From positions 2,666,001 to 2,730,000 of the forward strand of contig NZ_CP009512.1 of assembly GCF_000970205.1 (NCBI RefSeq): a stretch of 64,000 nt of DNA. The letters run 5' to 3'. Every line of letters starts with the position of its first letter. Positions within the stretch are counted from its first letter, which is position 1. This DNA is from Methanosarcina mazei S-6 (GTDB taxonomy: Archaea > Halobacteriota > Methanosarcinia > Methanosarcinales > Methanosarcinaceae). The notes under the pieces are model-generated. The model was given only the letters and a program-made list of their open reading frames with translations. It made no database searches and was not told where the DNA came from. Shown piece by piece: positions 1-8,445 of this stretch. The position numbers were made by a program, and so were the translations under genes.

Positions 1-31
1 AATTGCCTTATTTTATGAAAAAAGGGAAAAT

Positions 32-53
32 ACTCATTAATTTGGTAATGAGT
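32..53. repeat. Perfect inverted repeat upstream of the surface-protein gene
   Basis: Eight-base arms ACTCATTA and TAATGAGT are separated by six bases. The element lies about 90 bases before the start codon at 145 in otherwise AT-rich leader DNA. It could be an operator or the terminator of a gene left of the window; the sequence alone does not decide. Confidence 0.4.
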
Positions 54-144
54 CAATAAGGACCTTTAGAAGTATAAAATTCATTAATAAAGTTTAGGTT
101 AATATTCATAATTGATTATATTAGAATAAAGTGGGGGGAAAGAA

Positions 145-188
145 ATGACAAGCAGAACACTTTTTTTAATAGTTTTAGTTTTTATTTT
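145..188 (+). pseudogene. Severed 5' end of the surface-protein gene (start codon and half the signal peptide)
   Basis: An ATG at 145 follows a strong purine-rich ribosome-binding site (GTGGGGGGAAAG at 131-142). It opens a frame MTSRTLFLIVLVF that runs into the IS66 element at 189. Removing the element (189-1717) and one copy of the 8-bp target duplication joins base 188 to base 1726 in frame. The joined signal peptide continues through IFIITISDMASA into the open frame at 1745. The fragment is therefore the true start of the NosD/PKD/YVTN gene, now separated by the insertion. Confidence 0.85.
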
Positions 189-200
189 GTAACTATTCAG

Positions 201-245
201 GTAGCCTTAACGAGGCTACACATTTTTCCTCGTTCCGAGGAAAAA
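201..245. repeat. Two hairpins at the left end of the IS66 element
   Basis: The first hairpin pairs GTAGCC (201-206) with GGCTAC (214-219). The second is a perfect ten-base-arm hairpin, TTTTTCCTCG (223-232) with CGAGGAAAAA (236-245). Both lie between the IS terminus and the transposase start at 276. The second ends in an A run on the + strand and a T run on the other, so it could stop transcription entering from outside. That would be a common IS safeguard; this role is inference. Confidence 0.6.
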
Positions 246-275
246 TTGGATATAAAATGATTCCTTTTTAGCTTT

Positions 276-1709
276 ATGAAACGTGATGAGATTCTTTCTT
301 ACTGTGCTTCAAATCCTGAAATTATTGTAGCTTACATTGAGAGTTTAGAATCTCAAGTTAAAGAACTCACTGAAAGACTTGTAGCCTTAGAATCTCGTTT
401 AAATCAAAACAGTCGTAACAGCAGTCGACCTCCTTCTACTGATTATTTTGTCAAAGAGAAACCTAATCCCAAGAGTCTGCGTAAACCAAGCGGGAAGAAA
501 CCTGGAGGTCAGGAAGGTCATCCAGGCACGACTCTTGATATGGTTGATCATCCTGAGTAGGTAATAGAACATTCTTTGACCTGCTGCAAAGAATGCGGAT
601 CTACCCTTGAGAATGTTGAAGTTGAAGCTTATGAGAGAAGACAGGTCTTTGACATTCCTCCCGTAAATCTAATTGTTACAGAACATAAAAGTCAGATTAA
701 AACCTGTCCTTGTTGTGGAAAGTTGAATAAAGCCGTTTTTCCCGAATCAGTGAAATATCCGGTTCAGTATGGCCCTAATATTTTAGCTTCAGCTATTTAC
801 TGTAAAAATTACCAGTTTGTTCCTTATGATAGAATTTCTGAGTTATTTGAAGACATTATGGGAATAAAAATCTGTCCTGCTACGATAATTAGAGCAGAAA
901 GAGAATGTTTCCAGAATTTAGAGGAATTTGAAAACGTTATTAGAGAGAAGTTATTAGCCTCGCCTGTAATCAATTTTGATGAAACTGGTATGAAGATTGA
1001 AGGAAAAAGACACTGGCTTCATGTAGCTTCTAATGAAAAATACACATGTTATTTTGCTCATACAAAAAGAGGAGCAGAAGCAATAGATGCTATGGGAATT
1101 CTTCCGAAGTTTAAGGGAGTAGCAGTTCATGATGGATGGAAACCTTACAACGTTTATGATTGTGATCATGCTCTGTGTAACGCTCATTTACAGAGAGAAC
1201 TTACAGGAATTGAAGAGAACTATAAACAGACATGGGCTAAAGAGATGAATGAACTGCTCACTGAGATGAAGAAATACACTGATGAGTGTAAAGAGCAATT
1301 AAGAGAACCTGATTTTGAGCAAATTAAAGCATTGGAAGAAAGGTTTGATGCAATTATCATTAGAGCGCTTGAAGAAAATCCGCATTCTCTAAATCCTGAA
1401 AAACAGGGAAAACGCGGTAAAAATCCAAAAACAAAATCAAGGAATCTGCTGGATAGGTTTATAGAACACAAAGAAAAGATTCTGAGATTCCTGACAGATT
1501 TGAAAGTTCCATTTGATAATAATCAGGCAGAAAGAGATATCAGGATGATGAAACTACAGCAGAAAATATCGGGAACTTTCAGAAAAGCAATGGGAGCGCA
1601 AGCTTTCTGCAGAATTAGGGCGTACATTTCTACAGGAAAAAAGAACGGTTTACCTGTTTTAGAGGGTATTCGTGCGGCGCTCATAGGAGCGCCGTTAACT
1701 ATACTCTGA
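276..1709 (+). CDS. IS66-family transposase with in-frame amber (candidate pyrrolysine) codon
   Basis: The frame is 477 residues if the TAG at 558-560 (residue 95) is read as sense. The N-terminal part has a short coiled coil and the IS66 hallmark RNSSRPPS/GKKPGGQEGHPG. After the TAG come a zinc-finger-like CCKECG and CPCCG pair, then the DDE nuclease: D235 (INFDETG), D286 (HDGWK) and E419 (NNQAERDI), ending in the usual C-terminal domain. The frame is continuous across the TAG. Methanosarcina inserts pyrrolysine at UAG, so a full-length product is plausible. The alternative is a nonsense mutation with a dead transposase; a TTG at 576 would give only a truncated protein lacking the N-terminal domain. 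Confidence 0.85.
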
Positions 1710-1744
1710 GCAGTTACTTTATTTTTATAATAACTATTTCAGAT

Positions 1745-4012
1745 ATGGCATCAGCAAAGGAAATTATAGTAGATGATGACTATGGAGCTGATTTCATATC
1801 AATTCAGGAAGCTGTGAATAATTCTGTAACAGGGGACATAATAATAGTAAGATCTGGCACTTATACTGAAAATGTTCTTGTTGATGTAACAGGGATAACT
1901 ATCAGGTCAGAATCAAACAATGGATCTGTGCAGGTAAAACCGCTGAATGAAAGTACAGGTACCCTTTTGATAACAGCTGATAATATAACGGTCAGCGGTT
2001 TGAATATAACGGGAGCCAGCAAGGATTCTTATAAAAATGCGATTTTTACTTATGGCGATATGAATAATGTGACAGGTAACACCGTCGAAAACGGTTCTAT
2101 TTTTCTGGGATCCTGCACACTGGAGAATTTAACGGGCATCCTGTACGGTGAAATGAATAATGTGACAGGCAATATTATCGAAAACGGTTCTATTTTTCTG
2201 GGACCCGAGATCTCAGACAATTTAATAGCCGAAAATAAAATTTCTAACGGCGAAGAAGGTGTACATATTTCCTGCTGTGGAATAAATAATACAGTATCAG
2301 GAAATACGATCTCAAATTGTTCCACTGGCATCTATGAATATGATCAGGGAGCGAATATCCACAATAACAGGATTACTGATTGCGATTATGGGATCAGCCT
2401 TTCGTTTGCAAGCGGAGGAATTGACAATAATGTAATATTAAATTGTAATACAGGGATTTTTTTAAGAGAAGCCTGTTATGTCGACATAATTAACAATACA
2501 ATTGCATCCTGTGCAGAATGCGGAATTTTTGATCAGGAAAACAACAATGGAAAACGGATCTACAATAATTATTTTAACAGCAGTCTGAACATCAGGTTCG
2601 GAGCTGGAGAAGGGGAAAATACCTGGAACAGTTCACTTGCTTCAGGCACTAATATTGCCGGAGGCCCTTACACTGGTGGCAACTTCTGGGCAAAGCCGGA
2701 TGGGACCGGTTTCTCCCAGATATGCGTGGACCTGGACTGGGATGGAATCGGGGACCTGCCTTATAATATCTATGAGGACGAATTTGACTATTTACCTCTT
2801 GTATCCCGGTCCGGCCCTCAAAATTCAGTTACCCCATCTGCTAACTTTACAGCCAGCGTCACTAACGGCATCGCACCCCTTGTTGTCGAGTTTACAGATC
2901 TTTCAAAGAGCGCAGTTGCGTGGAACTGGGACTTCGATAGTGATGGGATACCGGATTCCACAAAACAAAATCCTGTATATGTGTACAGAAATCAGGGAAA
3001 TTATACGGTTAATTTAACAGCCAGCAATGGACTTACTGCCAGTTCCAAAACTGCTGACATAAGCGTTGAAAAAAGAGTTGCACCCACATGGCCATTTGTA
3101 TACATGACAGGTGGATTAAACACTTTAAGGACTGTTTCCGTAATTGACATAAGAACAGGAATAGTTATAACCAAAGTGAAAACAGGAAAACACCCTTCAG
3201 GAATCGCAGTCACACCTGACGGAAAAACGGCATATGTGACAAATTCCTGGGATAATAATGTCTCGGTAATTGATACTGCAACAAACACTGTTATAGATAG
3301 TGTGAAAGTGGGATCTTATCCATGTGGAGTTGCAGTCAGTCCTGATGGAACAGAAGCATATGTGACCAATTGTGGCAGCAATAATGTCTCTGTGATCGAT
3401 ACCGGCGCAAACACTGTTACAGCTACTGTGCCTGTTGGAAACTGGCCAGAAGGGATTGCAGTGACCCCGGATGGAAAAAAGGCATATGTGGCGAACTCTG
3501 GCAATATTACTGCCCCTGAAGATACTGTTTCTGTAATTAATACAATAAATGATACGGTTACAGATACGATACCTGCAGGCAGGCACCCGTGTGGAGTTGC
3601 GGTTACTCCGGATGGAAAAAAGGTATATGTGGCGAACACATATGGCGGAACTGTTTCCGTAGTTGATGCAGCTACAGACACGGTTACAGCCACTGTGGAC
3701 ACTGGTAATTCTCCTTTTGAAGTTGCAGTTAATCCGGCAGGAACAATAGCATATGTGGCTAACGAGGGCGGTACTGTCTCTGTAATTGATATATCAAACG
3801 ATACCGTCATAGCTACGGTGGATGTGGCAGGAGGCAGGCTCGAAGGACTTGCAATAACCCCGGATGGAAAAAAGGTATATGTGGCACACTACGGCAGTTC
3901 TGATAACAGCACTCTCTCCGTAATTGATGCCTTAAACAATACTAATACTGTTACATCCTCTGTGGATGTCGAGGTTTATCCCGGGAAAATTGCGATCATT
4001 CCAGAGCCATAA
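1745..4012 (+). CDS. Surface protein with NosD beta-helix, PKD and YVTN beta-propeller domains, separated from its signal peptide
   Basis: The remaining open frame has 755 residues. Residues about 5-345 form parallel beta-helix repeats of the NosD/pectate-lyase type (GNTISNC, IINNTIASC). Residues about 362-443 are a PKD domain (WNWDFDSDG, YTVNLTASNG). Residues about 448-755 are YVTN propeller repeats (GVAVTPDGKKVYVANT, VSVIDTATNTV). This architecture is typical of exported Methanosarcina envelope proteins. The start and most of the signal peptide lie at 145-188, across the IS66 element. A product started at ATG 1745 would have no complete signal peptide, so the gene is probably functionally disrupted although its body is intact. 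Confidence 0.88.
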   Translation: MASAKEIIVDDDYGADFISIQEAVNNSVTGDIIIVRSGTYTENVLVDVTGITIRSESNNGSVQVKPLNESTGTLLITADNITVSGLNITGASKDSYKNAIFTYGDMNNVTGNTVENGSIFLGSCTLENLTGILYGEMNNVTGNIIENGSIFLGPEISDNLIAENKISNGEEGVHISCCGINNTVSGNTISNCSTGIYEYDQGANIHNNRITDCDYGISLSFASGGIDNNVILNCNTGIFLREACYVDIINNTIASCAECGIFDQENNNGKRIYNNYFNSSLNIRFGAGEGENTWNSSLASGTNIAGGPYTGGNFWAKPDGTGFSQICVDLDWDGIGDLPYNIYEDEFDYLPLVSRSGPQNSVTPSANFTASVTNGIAPLVVEFTDLSKSAVAWNWDFDSDGIPDSTKQNPVYVYRNQGNYTVNLTASNGLTASSKTADISVEKRVAPTWPFVYMTGGLNTLRTVSVIDIRTGIVITKVKTGKHPSGIAVTPDGKTAYVTNSWDNNVSVIDTATNTVIDSVKVGSYPCGVAVSPDGTEAYVTNCGSNNVSVIDTGANTVTATVPVGNWPEGIAVTPDGKKAYVANSGNITAPEDTVSVINTINDTVTDTIPAGRHPCGVAVTPDGKKVYVANTYGGTVSVVDAATDTVTATVDTGNSPFEVAVNPAGTIAYVANEGGTVSVIDISNDTVIATVDVAGGRLEGLAITPDGKKVYVAHYGSSDNSTLSVIDALNNTNTVTSSVDVEVYPGKIAIIPEP

Positions 4013-4262
4013 TCCTGACCAAACCTTGTAGATGGACAGATTTATCTGAGCAGTTCAATAAAAACTGTCCTTCTGCTCATTTTTGAATTTAAGGAATGGT
4101 AAAAATACAACTTCAAATATTCGCTTTGTGAATGGCTTCATGGTCATTGCTAAAGACAATATCAAGAACAAAAATCATGAAATTATATCTTCTTTATTCC
4201 TAAAACTGGTTTCTTCTCTTTTTGATTATTCTTCCCATCACTTTTTTCAGCTTCAGGGTTCT

Positions 4263-5024
4263 TTATGATAAGGAGGAGTCGGTCTTTGAAACCTTATTTT
4301 TCACTCCGATTACCCTTACAATTACCATGCTGATCTCAAAGAAGATTACCATGGGCACGGCAACCATCATCTGGCTGAATACGTCTGCCCCGGGAGTAAC
4401 AAGGGCTGCAACAAACATTGCAAGGACATAAATATGCTTGCGATAGGTCACAAGAGTGCTGTATTTTACAAACCCGTTTCGTGTAAGGAAGGTGAGCACT
4501 ATAGGGAGTTCAAATACCAGGCCAAAAATGGCTGTGGTCGTTGCTATAAATGAAATGAACTTGAAGATCGAATAAGTTGCAGTCACTCCTGAGCTTTCTG
4601 CATCCAGGTAAAGGAATTTAAGGAAGAGAGGCAGCATGAGGAAATAAGAGTATGCAACCCCCAGGATAAACATTATTACTACCGATATGCTCAGGAAAAA
4701 GAACTGGCCTTTTCCAATAGATACTGGAATTTTTATTGAGTACCTTCTTGAAATCGCCCTGTAAGCATAGAAGGCAATAATTGGCAGGGTAATTAGCAGT
4801 CCTATTATTATAGAGAGCTTAAGCTGAAGCATCATGACCTCCAGAGGAGACACGTAAACCAGCTTTGCACCTTCCGGCAGGAGGTCGATTTTCATTCTCT
4901 CGATCAGGGGACCTGTAAAATTGAAAGAGACAACAACGCCTGTGAGAAGAACTGCGGCTATCACAAGCAATTTATTTCTCAGGGTCACCAGGATTGCGCT
5001 TAAGTTTTCAATAGCTTCAGACAT
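4263..5024 (-). CDS. tatC: TatC-like translocase subunit lacking the twin-arginine-binding glutamates
   Basis: This is a six-helix membrane protein of about 253 residues. The start is placed at MSEAIENLS (5024) rather than the ATG at 5048, because TatC proteins begin just before the first helix. Family features are present: YVSPLEVMMLQLK before helix 2, the FELPIVLTFLTRNG segment and TPGADVFSQ near helix 5-6. In E. coli TatC the signal peptide's arginines are bound by glutamates in the N-terminal HLxELR and in the first cytoplasmic loop. Here these positions read NLSAILVTLR and SRRYSIK, without glutamate. It is divergent from the second tatC at 5782. A specialised or accessory TatC is likely. 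Confidence 0.85.
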   Translation of the reverse strand: MSEAIENLSAILVTLRNKLLVIAAVLLTGVVVSFNFTGPLIERMKIDLLPEGAKLVYVSPLEVMMLQLKLSIIIGLLITLPIIAFYAYRAISRRYSIKIPVSIGKGQFFFLSISVVIMFILGVAYSYFLMLPLFLKFLYLDAESSGVTATYSIFKFISFIATTTAIFGLVFELPIVLTFLTRNGFVKYSTLVTYRKHIYVLAMFVAALVTPGADVFSQMMVAVPMVIFFEISMVIVRVIGVKNKVSKTDSSLS

Positions 5025-5781
5025 ATGAGTACCTATCCGGAAAAGCAAAAGGAAATTCGAAACCTGACATCAAAGAACCTGCAGACACAGCAGGAGTTAT
5101 ATCATCAACTTTCCTTTTCCTATTTTGTTTTTTCCTTTCAGTTTTATGCAGCCTCTTCAATGTAATATTTTCATACTGATGTTTAACACTAATATATTAA
5201 TACTAATATATTAATACTAATATTTTCATACTAAAGTTTTCATATTAATATTTTCATACTTCTGAAATCGCCAGATATTCAGAAGGAAACCCTATCCGGG
5301 AAAAACATAATTATTATAATATTTTCCTGACTGCCTATACTGAAGAAATAATATATTAAGTTTTATATAATAAATCAATTATTGTTACTACCTAACTCAT
5401 AATATAATGATTTAAATACTATAAATTTTCAGGTATGTAACTATCAGGTTTTACAGCTATATTATATAGCTGTAATTCTCGATGTACCATGAAGAATACT
5501 GGAAATGCAGGTAAGCAGAACGTTACTTAAGGTTAGCTGAACAATTCAGGTAAGCTGAACATCACTTGAAGAGAATCTGAAATTACCTCAAAAGTGATAT
5601 GAACGTTACTTAAAGTAAGCTGAACATCATCCTGAAGAGAAACCTTAACAGCACCCGGGAATACATGCAAACCGGCTTATTCAGTGGTCTTAAATAAATG
5701 CAAAGATAGATCGGGTTAAAAACCAATAATATATTCCGATATAAATATATTTAGGTACGTGTTAAGTGAGAGCGGAAAAAA
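5025..5781. other. AT-rich intergenic region between the two divergent tatC genes
   Basis: It holds no convincing gene. At 5190-5262 there are short AT repeats (units such as TAATACTAATAT and TTTTCATACT). At 5451-5475 there is a perfect 25-base palindrome. From about 5505 to 5645 a degenerate repeat recurs, with phrases like AAGCTGAACATCA and GAACGTTACTTAA. Promoters for both tatC genes must lie here; a TATA-like ATATAAATATA at 5739-5749 precedes the gene at 5782. Confidence 0.6.
5451..5475. repeat. Perfect 25-base palindrome between the tatC genes
   Basis: Arms TTACAGCTATAT (5451-5462) and ATATAGCTGTAA (5464-5475) flank a single central T. Its position midway between divergent genes fits an operator or a structured leader. 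No protein partner can be inferred. Confidence 0.5.
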
Positions 5782-6558
5782 ATGGACTCACAGCAGACAG
5801 GCAACGTTGCCCCTTCCACAAACGCATCCGGAAAGAATTCATATGCGTCCGGTGTGCCCGGGGATGTCGAAGAACCCGTCATGGCACACCTGTTTGAGCT
5901 CAGGGACCGTCTGGCAATCGTTTTAATCTGGCTGGTTGTGGGAATAATTATTTCTTTCCCGTTTTCGGCAAGGGGAATGCTGCTTCTCTGGAAAGAGTTT
6001 ATAGGCCCGGGCATGATCATGTCAGCGTATTCTCCTCTTGAATGGACTCTCGCCCGCCTCAAGCTCTGCCTGATCTTTGCTCTTGCAATTTCAATTCCGT
6101 TATTCTTTTATGAGCTTTACAGGTTTGCAGCTAAAGGGCTTTATCCGAATGAAAGGCGCTTTTTCATAAAGGTGATCCCGGCATCTTTCCTGCTTTTCAT
6201 GCTGGGGACAGCAATAGGCTACTTCCTTGTCCTGCCTGTGATGTTCAGGTATATCCTATTCTATTCGGGAGACATGGCCACAGCCCAGCTTTCCGTCCAG
6301 AATACCGTCTCAGCAGTTACCACCATCCTGGCGGGTTTCGGGGTTGTGTTCCAGCTTCCCCTACTTGTGGTCTTTGCGGTAAAAATGGGACTTGTACAGT
6401 ACCAGACCCTGAAAAAACAGAGGATTCTTGTCTACAGTGCAATACTGGCTTTCTCCCTGTTCATTACCCCTGACCCTACTTTCATTGCCCAGATTGTTGT
6501 GGCGATTTTGCTGGCAGTCCTCTTTGAGTTCAGCCTGCTGCTGGTCAGGTTGTTTTAA
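5782..6558 (+). CDS. tatC: Sec-independent protein translocase TatC (canonical)
   Basis: The protein has 258 residues and six transmembrane helices after a hydrophilic head of about 30 residues. It keeps both signal-recognition glutamates of the family: HLFELRDRL before helix 1 and YPNERR in the first cytoplasmic loop. SAYSPLEWTLARLKL precedes helix 2. TatC is the receptor for folded proteins with twin-arginine signals and works with TatA in the cytoplasmic membrane. Two tatA genes follow on the same strand at 6688 and 7341, so this is the likely main TatC. It is the divergent partner of the atypical copy at 4263-5024. Confidence 0.93.
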   Translation: MDSQQTGNVAPSTNASGKNSYASGVPGDVEEPVMAHLFELRDRLAIVLIWLVVGIIISFPFSARGMLLLWKEFIGPGMIMSAYSPLEWTLARLKLCLIFALAISIPLFFYELYRFAAKGLYPNERRFFIKVIPASFLLFMLGTAIGYFLVLPVMFRYILFYSGDMATAQLSVQNTVSAVTTILAGFGVVFQLPLLVVFAVKMGLVQYQTLKKQRILVYSAILAFSLFITPDPTFIAQIVVAILLAVLFEFSLLLVRLF

Positions 6559-6687
6559 GCGCGGATCCGATAATAATGATGGAACAGGTAATATCAAAAA
6601 ACCTTTTTTTAAAGAATTTCCTGATACAGCCTGCCCACAAACTGTTTTAAAAGAACTTTTATATCTGGATGATAATAGTAGCCATCA

Positions 6688-7056
6688 ATGATAGGTTCAA
6701 CGGAACTGATTGCAATCATAATCGCTGCCCTCTTCCTCTTTGGGCCCCAGAAAATTCCGGAGCTTGCACGGGCTCTCGGAGGCGCAATAGGCGAGTTCAA
6801 AAAAGCACAGAGAGCCGCTGAGCTGGAGCTTAACGAGTTTGATCCTTATACCCGGAAGGCTGCAAATAAAGCCAGGGAAAAAGAGGAGAATAAGGAGAAA
6901 AAAGAGGCAGGTCCCGCAGAAGACGGGAACGAAAAAAAAGATAGTGAGAGAAACAAAAAGGAATCAAAACCCAATCCTCTTAATGCACTGGAATGCAGGC
7001 CCTCAATTCCTGACCTTGAAGAAACTCCTGAAAATCCGAATATCGGAATGAAATAA
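6688..7056 (+). CDS. tatA: Twin-arginine translocase subunit TatA/TatB family
   Basis: The protein has 122 residues. A short N-terminal membrane helix (residues about 5-20) is followed by the FGPQKIPELARALGGAIGEFKKAQ hinge and amphipathic helix that define TatA/B. A long, highly charged Lys/Glu tail follows from about residue 60 to 105. TatA oligomers form the transient protein-conducting patch recruited by TatC. The gene lies 129 bases after tatC. The long charged tail is closer in size to TatB-like forms, but archaea usually have only TatA. Confidence 0.93.
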   Translation: MIGSTELIAIIIAALFLFGPQKIPELARALGGAIGEFKKAQRAAELELNEFDPYTRKAANKAREKEENKEKKEAGPAEDGNEKKDSERNKKESKPNPLNALECRPSIPDLEETPENPNIGMK

Positions 7057-7340
7057 AAGGGATTAAAAAAGAACAGGATAGAAATAACATAATAAAAAAG
7101 GGATGATTCCGGGTTAAATAAAAAGCAAAAATAAAAAAACTTAAATAATATAAAACATTTCAGATATTAATAGAAAATAAAAACTTTATATAGCATGAAA
7201 AGACTAAGCCTAACTTAAAGATATTCGGCCATTTACTTAAATATTCAGATAATTATTCAGGAAATTTTACTTATTATTATGAAAATTACTACCGCTGAAG
7301 TTTACACAATTAAGGAAAACGAAAAGCTTGAGGTCCAGCC

Positions 7341-7646
7341 ATGATAGGCACACAAGAACTTATAATGATTTTTGGAGTAATCGTTTTACTTTTTGGGGCA
7401 GCCAAACTTCCTGAGCTTGCCAGGTCCATGGGGAGTTCAGTGGGAGAATTCAAAAAAGCCCAGAAAGAATCCGAAAAAAGCCTTAAAGAATTTGAAAAAT
7501 CACTAACCGAACCCGCCCCGGCTAAAACCAAGGTTCAGGAAACAGCTGAAAAAATGGGAATCGACATAAGAGGCAAAACTGACGATCAGCTTCTTGATGA
7601 GATTCAGAAGTCTTCAGAGAAGCCAAAAGAGGTTTCAGAACCGTAA
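7341..7646 (+). CDS. tatA: Twin-arginine translocase subunit TatA, second copy
   Basis: The protein has 101 residues with the same N-terminal helix, hinge (FGAAKLPELARSMGSSVGEFKKAQ) and amphipathic helix as the copy at 6688, but a shorter tail. A GAGGT ribosome-binding site lies just before the ATG. A 284-base AT-rich gap with a TATA-like TTTATATA near 7190 separates it from the first tatA, so it may have its own promoter. Two TatA and two TatC genes in one locus suggest paired systems, perhaps one pair per TatC. Confidence 0.93.
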   Translation: MIGTQELIMIFGVIVLLFGAAKLPELARSMGSSVGEFKKAQKESEKSLKEFEKSLTEPAPAKTKVQETAEKMGIDIRGKTDDQLLDEIQKSSEKPKEVSEP

Positions 7647-7829
7647 AAGGAATCTGAAGGATAAGCTTTTCTTTTCACCTTTTTATTCAGCTCTTTACTG
7701 AAGTTCTTCTTTATTATATTTTCATATTTTTATGCTTTATTTCACCGAAAACTTTTTTGGACTCTTTTTCTATAAAATAGAAGAACAGAGTCAGAGTAAG
7801 GTTAGACAAGGAGGCTTTTTCTGGTAGAA

Positions 7830-8342
7830 ATGATAAGTGAAGTTGACATGGACGACAATTTTCTTGGCCTGCGAGCCAGAGATGAGTTTTACTCGGGAAA
7901 ACACATCCACAGGGCTTCCCAGCTCATTCTCCTTGACCCTGAAAACAGGATTCTCCTGCAGAAAAGGTCGCCAGGAAAATTCTGGTTCCCAAACCGCTAT
8001 ACATACTCTGTCAGCGGTACTGTTGCAGATGAGTCCTACGAAGCCTGCATTGCTCGGGAGATGCTTGAAGAAATAGGGATTTCCGTCCCTTTCAGGAGAT
8101 TATTCAAGATCCCCTGCATCCGGGAAAACAAAGGGGCTTACCATACCATATTCTCAGGCAGATGCTCGGAAGAGGCTGCAAGCCTTATCCGGCATGACCT
8201 GGAAGAAGCTACATCCATTGAGTGGGTGGAACTCGAAGAACTGCACAGGGCTGTTAAAGCAGAGCCCGGCAACTATACTCCCGCCCTCAGGGAAGGAATA
8301 ATAAAGATCTTTAAAGAAGGGTGCGAAAAATATCTGTTCTGA
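7830..8342 (+). CDS. Nudix hydrolase of the isopentenyl-diphosphate isomerase-like group
   Basis: The protein has 170 residues. The Nudix motif is seen as GTVADESYEACIAREMLEEIG (residues about 71-91), with the REMLEEIG helix that binds Mg2+ and a serine where the first glycine of the box usually stands. The N-terminal HRASQLILLDPENRILLQKRS resembles the RxF-type region of type I IPP isomerases and related Nudix proteins. A strong AAGGAGG lies at 7808-7814, rather far (15 bases) from the ATG. Substrate is not determined by the sequence. Confidence 0.85.
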   Translation: MISEVDMDDNFLGLRARDEFYSGKHIHRASQLILLDPENRILLQKRSPGKFWFPNRYTYSVSGTVADESYEACIAREMLEEIGISVPFRRLFKIPCIRENKGAYHTIFSGRCSEEAASLIRHDLEEATSIEWVELEELHRAVKAEPGNYTPALREGIIKIFKEGCEKYLF

Positions 8343-8445
8343 TGCTCATTATCTAAAAATTAATGGAAACAGTATTCATCACATATTTATAACTTCACGC
8401 TGCTGTGTGACAGCTTCAAGACCTATCTTCACCCGGCATCTGGCT

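Larger units (their letters stand above)
189..1717 (+). mobile_element. IS66-family insertion sequence with 8-bp target duplication
   Basis: The left end GTAACTATTCAG (189-200) is an imperfect inverted match to the right end CTGAGCAGTTAC (1706-1717). GTAA termini are typical of IS66. The flanks carry an exact 8-bp direct repeat, tttatttt, at 181-188 and 1718-1725, the duplication length expected for IS66. The element carries one transposase frame and no TnpA/TnpB accessory genes, as in short IS66-type elements. The precise duplication and the intact host frame on both sides suggest a recent insertion. Confidence 0.92.

Noticed and set aside
1220-1471. Minus-strand frames within the IS66 transposase
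   Set aside because: They are antisense shadows of a well-supported gene.
576-1709. A separate transposase gene starting at TTG 576
   Set aside because: It is in the same frame as 276-560 and lacks the N-terminal IS66 domain. One gene with an internal TAG explains the region better.
3197-3810. Long open frames on the minus strand in the YVTN repeats
   Set aside because: They mirror the repeat structure of the gene on the + strand and show no signal, motif or start context.
4083-4268. Open frame of 61 codons after the surface-protein gene
   Set aside because: No family, no ribosome-binding site and it overlaps the 3' end of tatC on the other strand. Composition is that of AT-rich spacer DNA.
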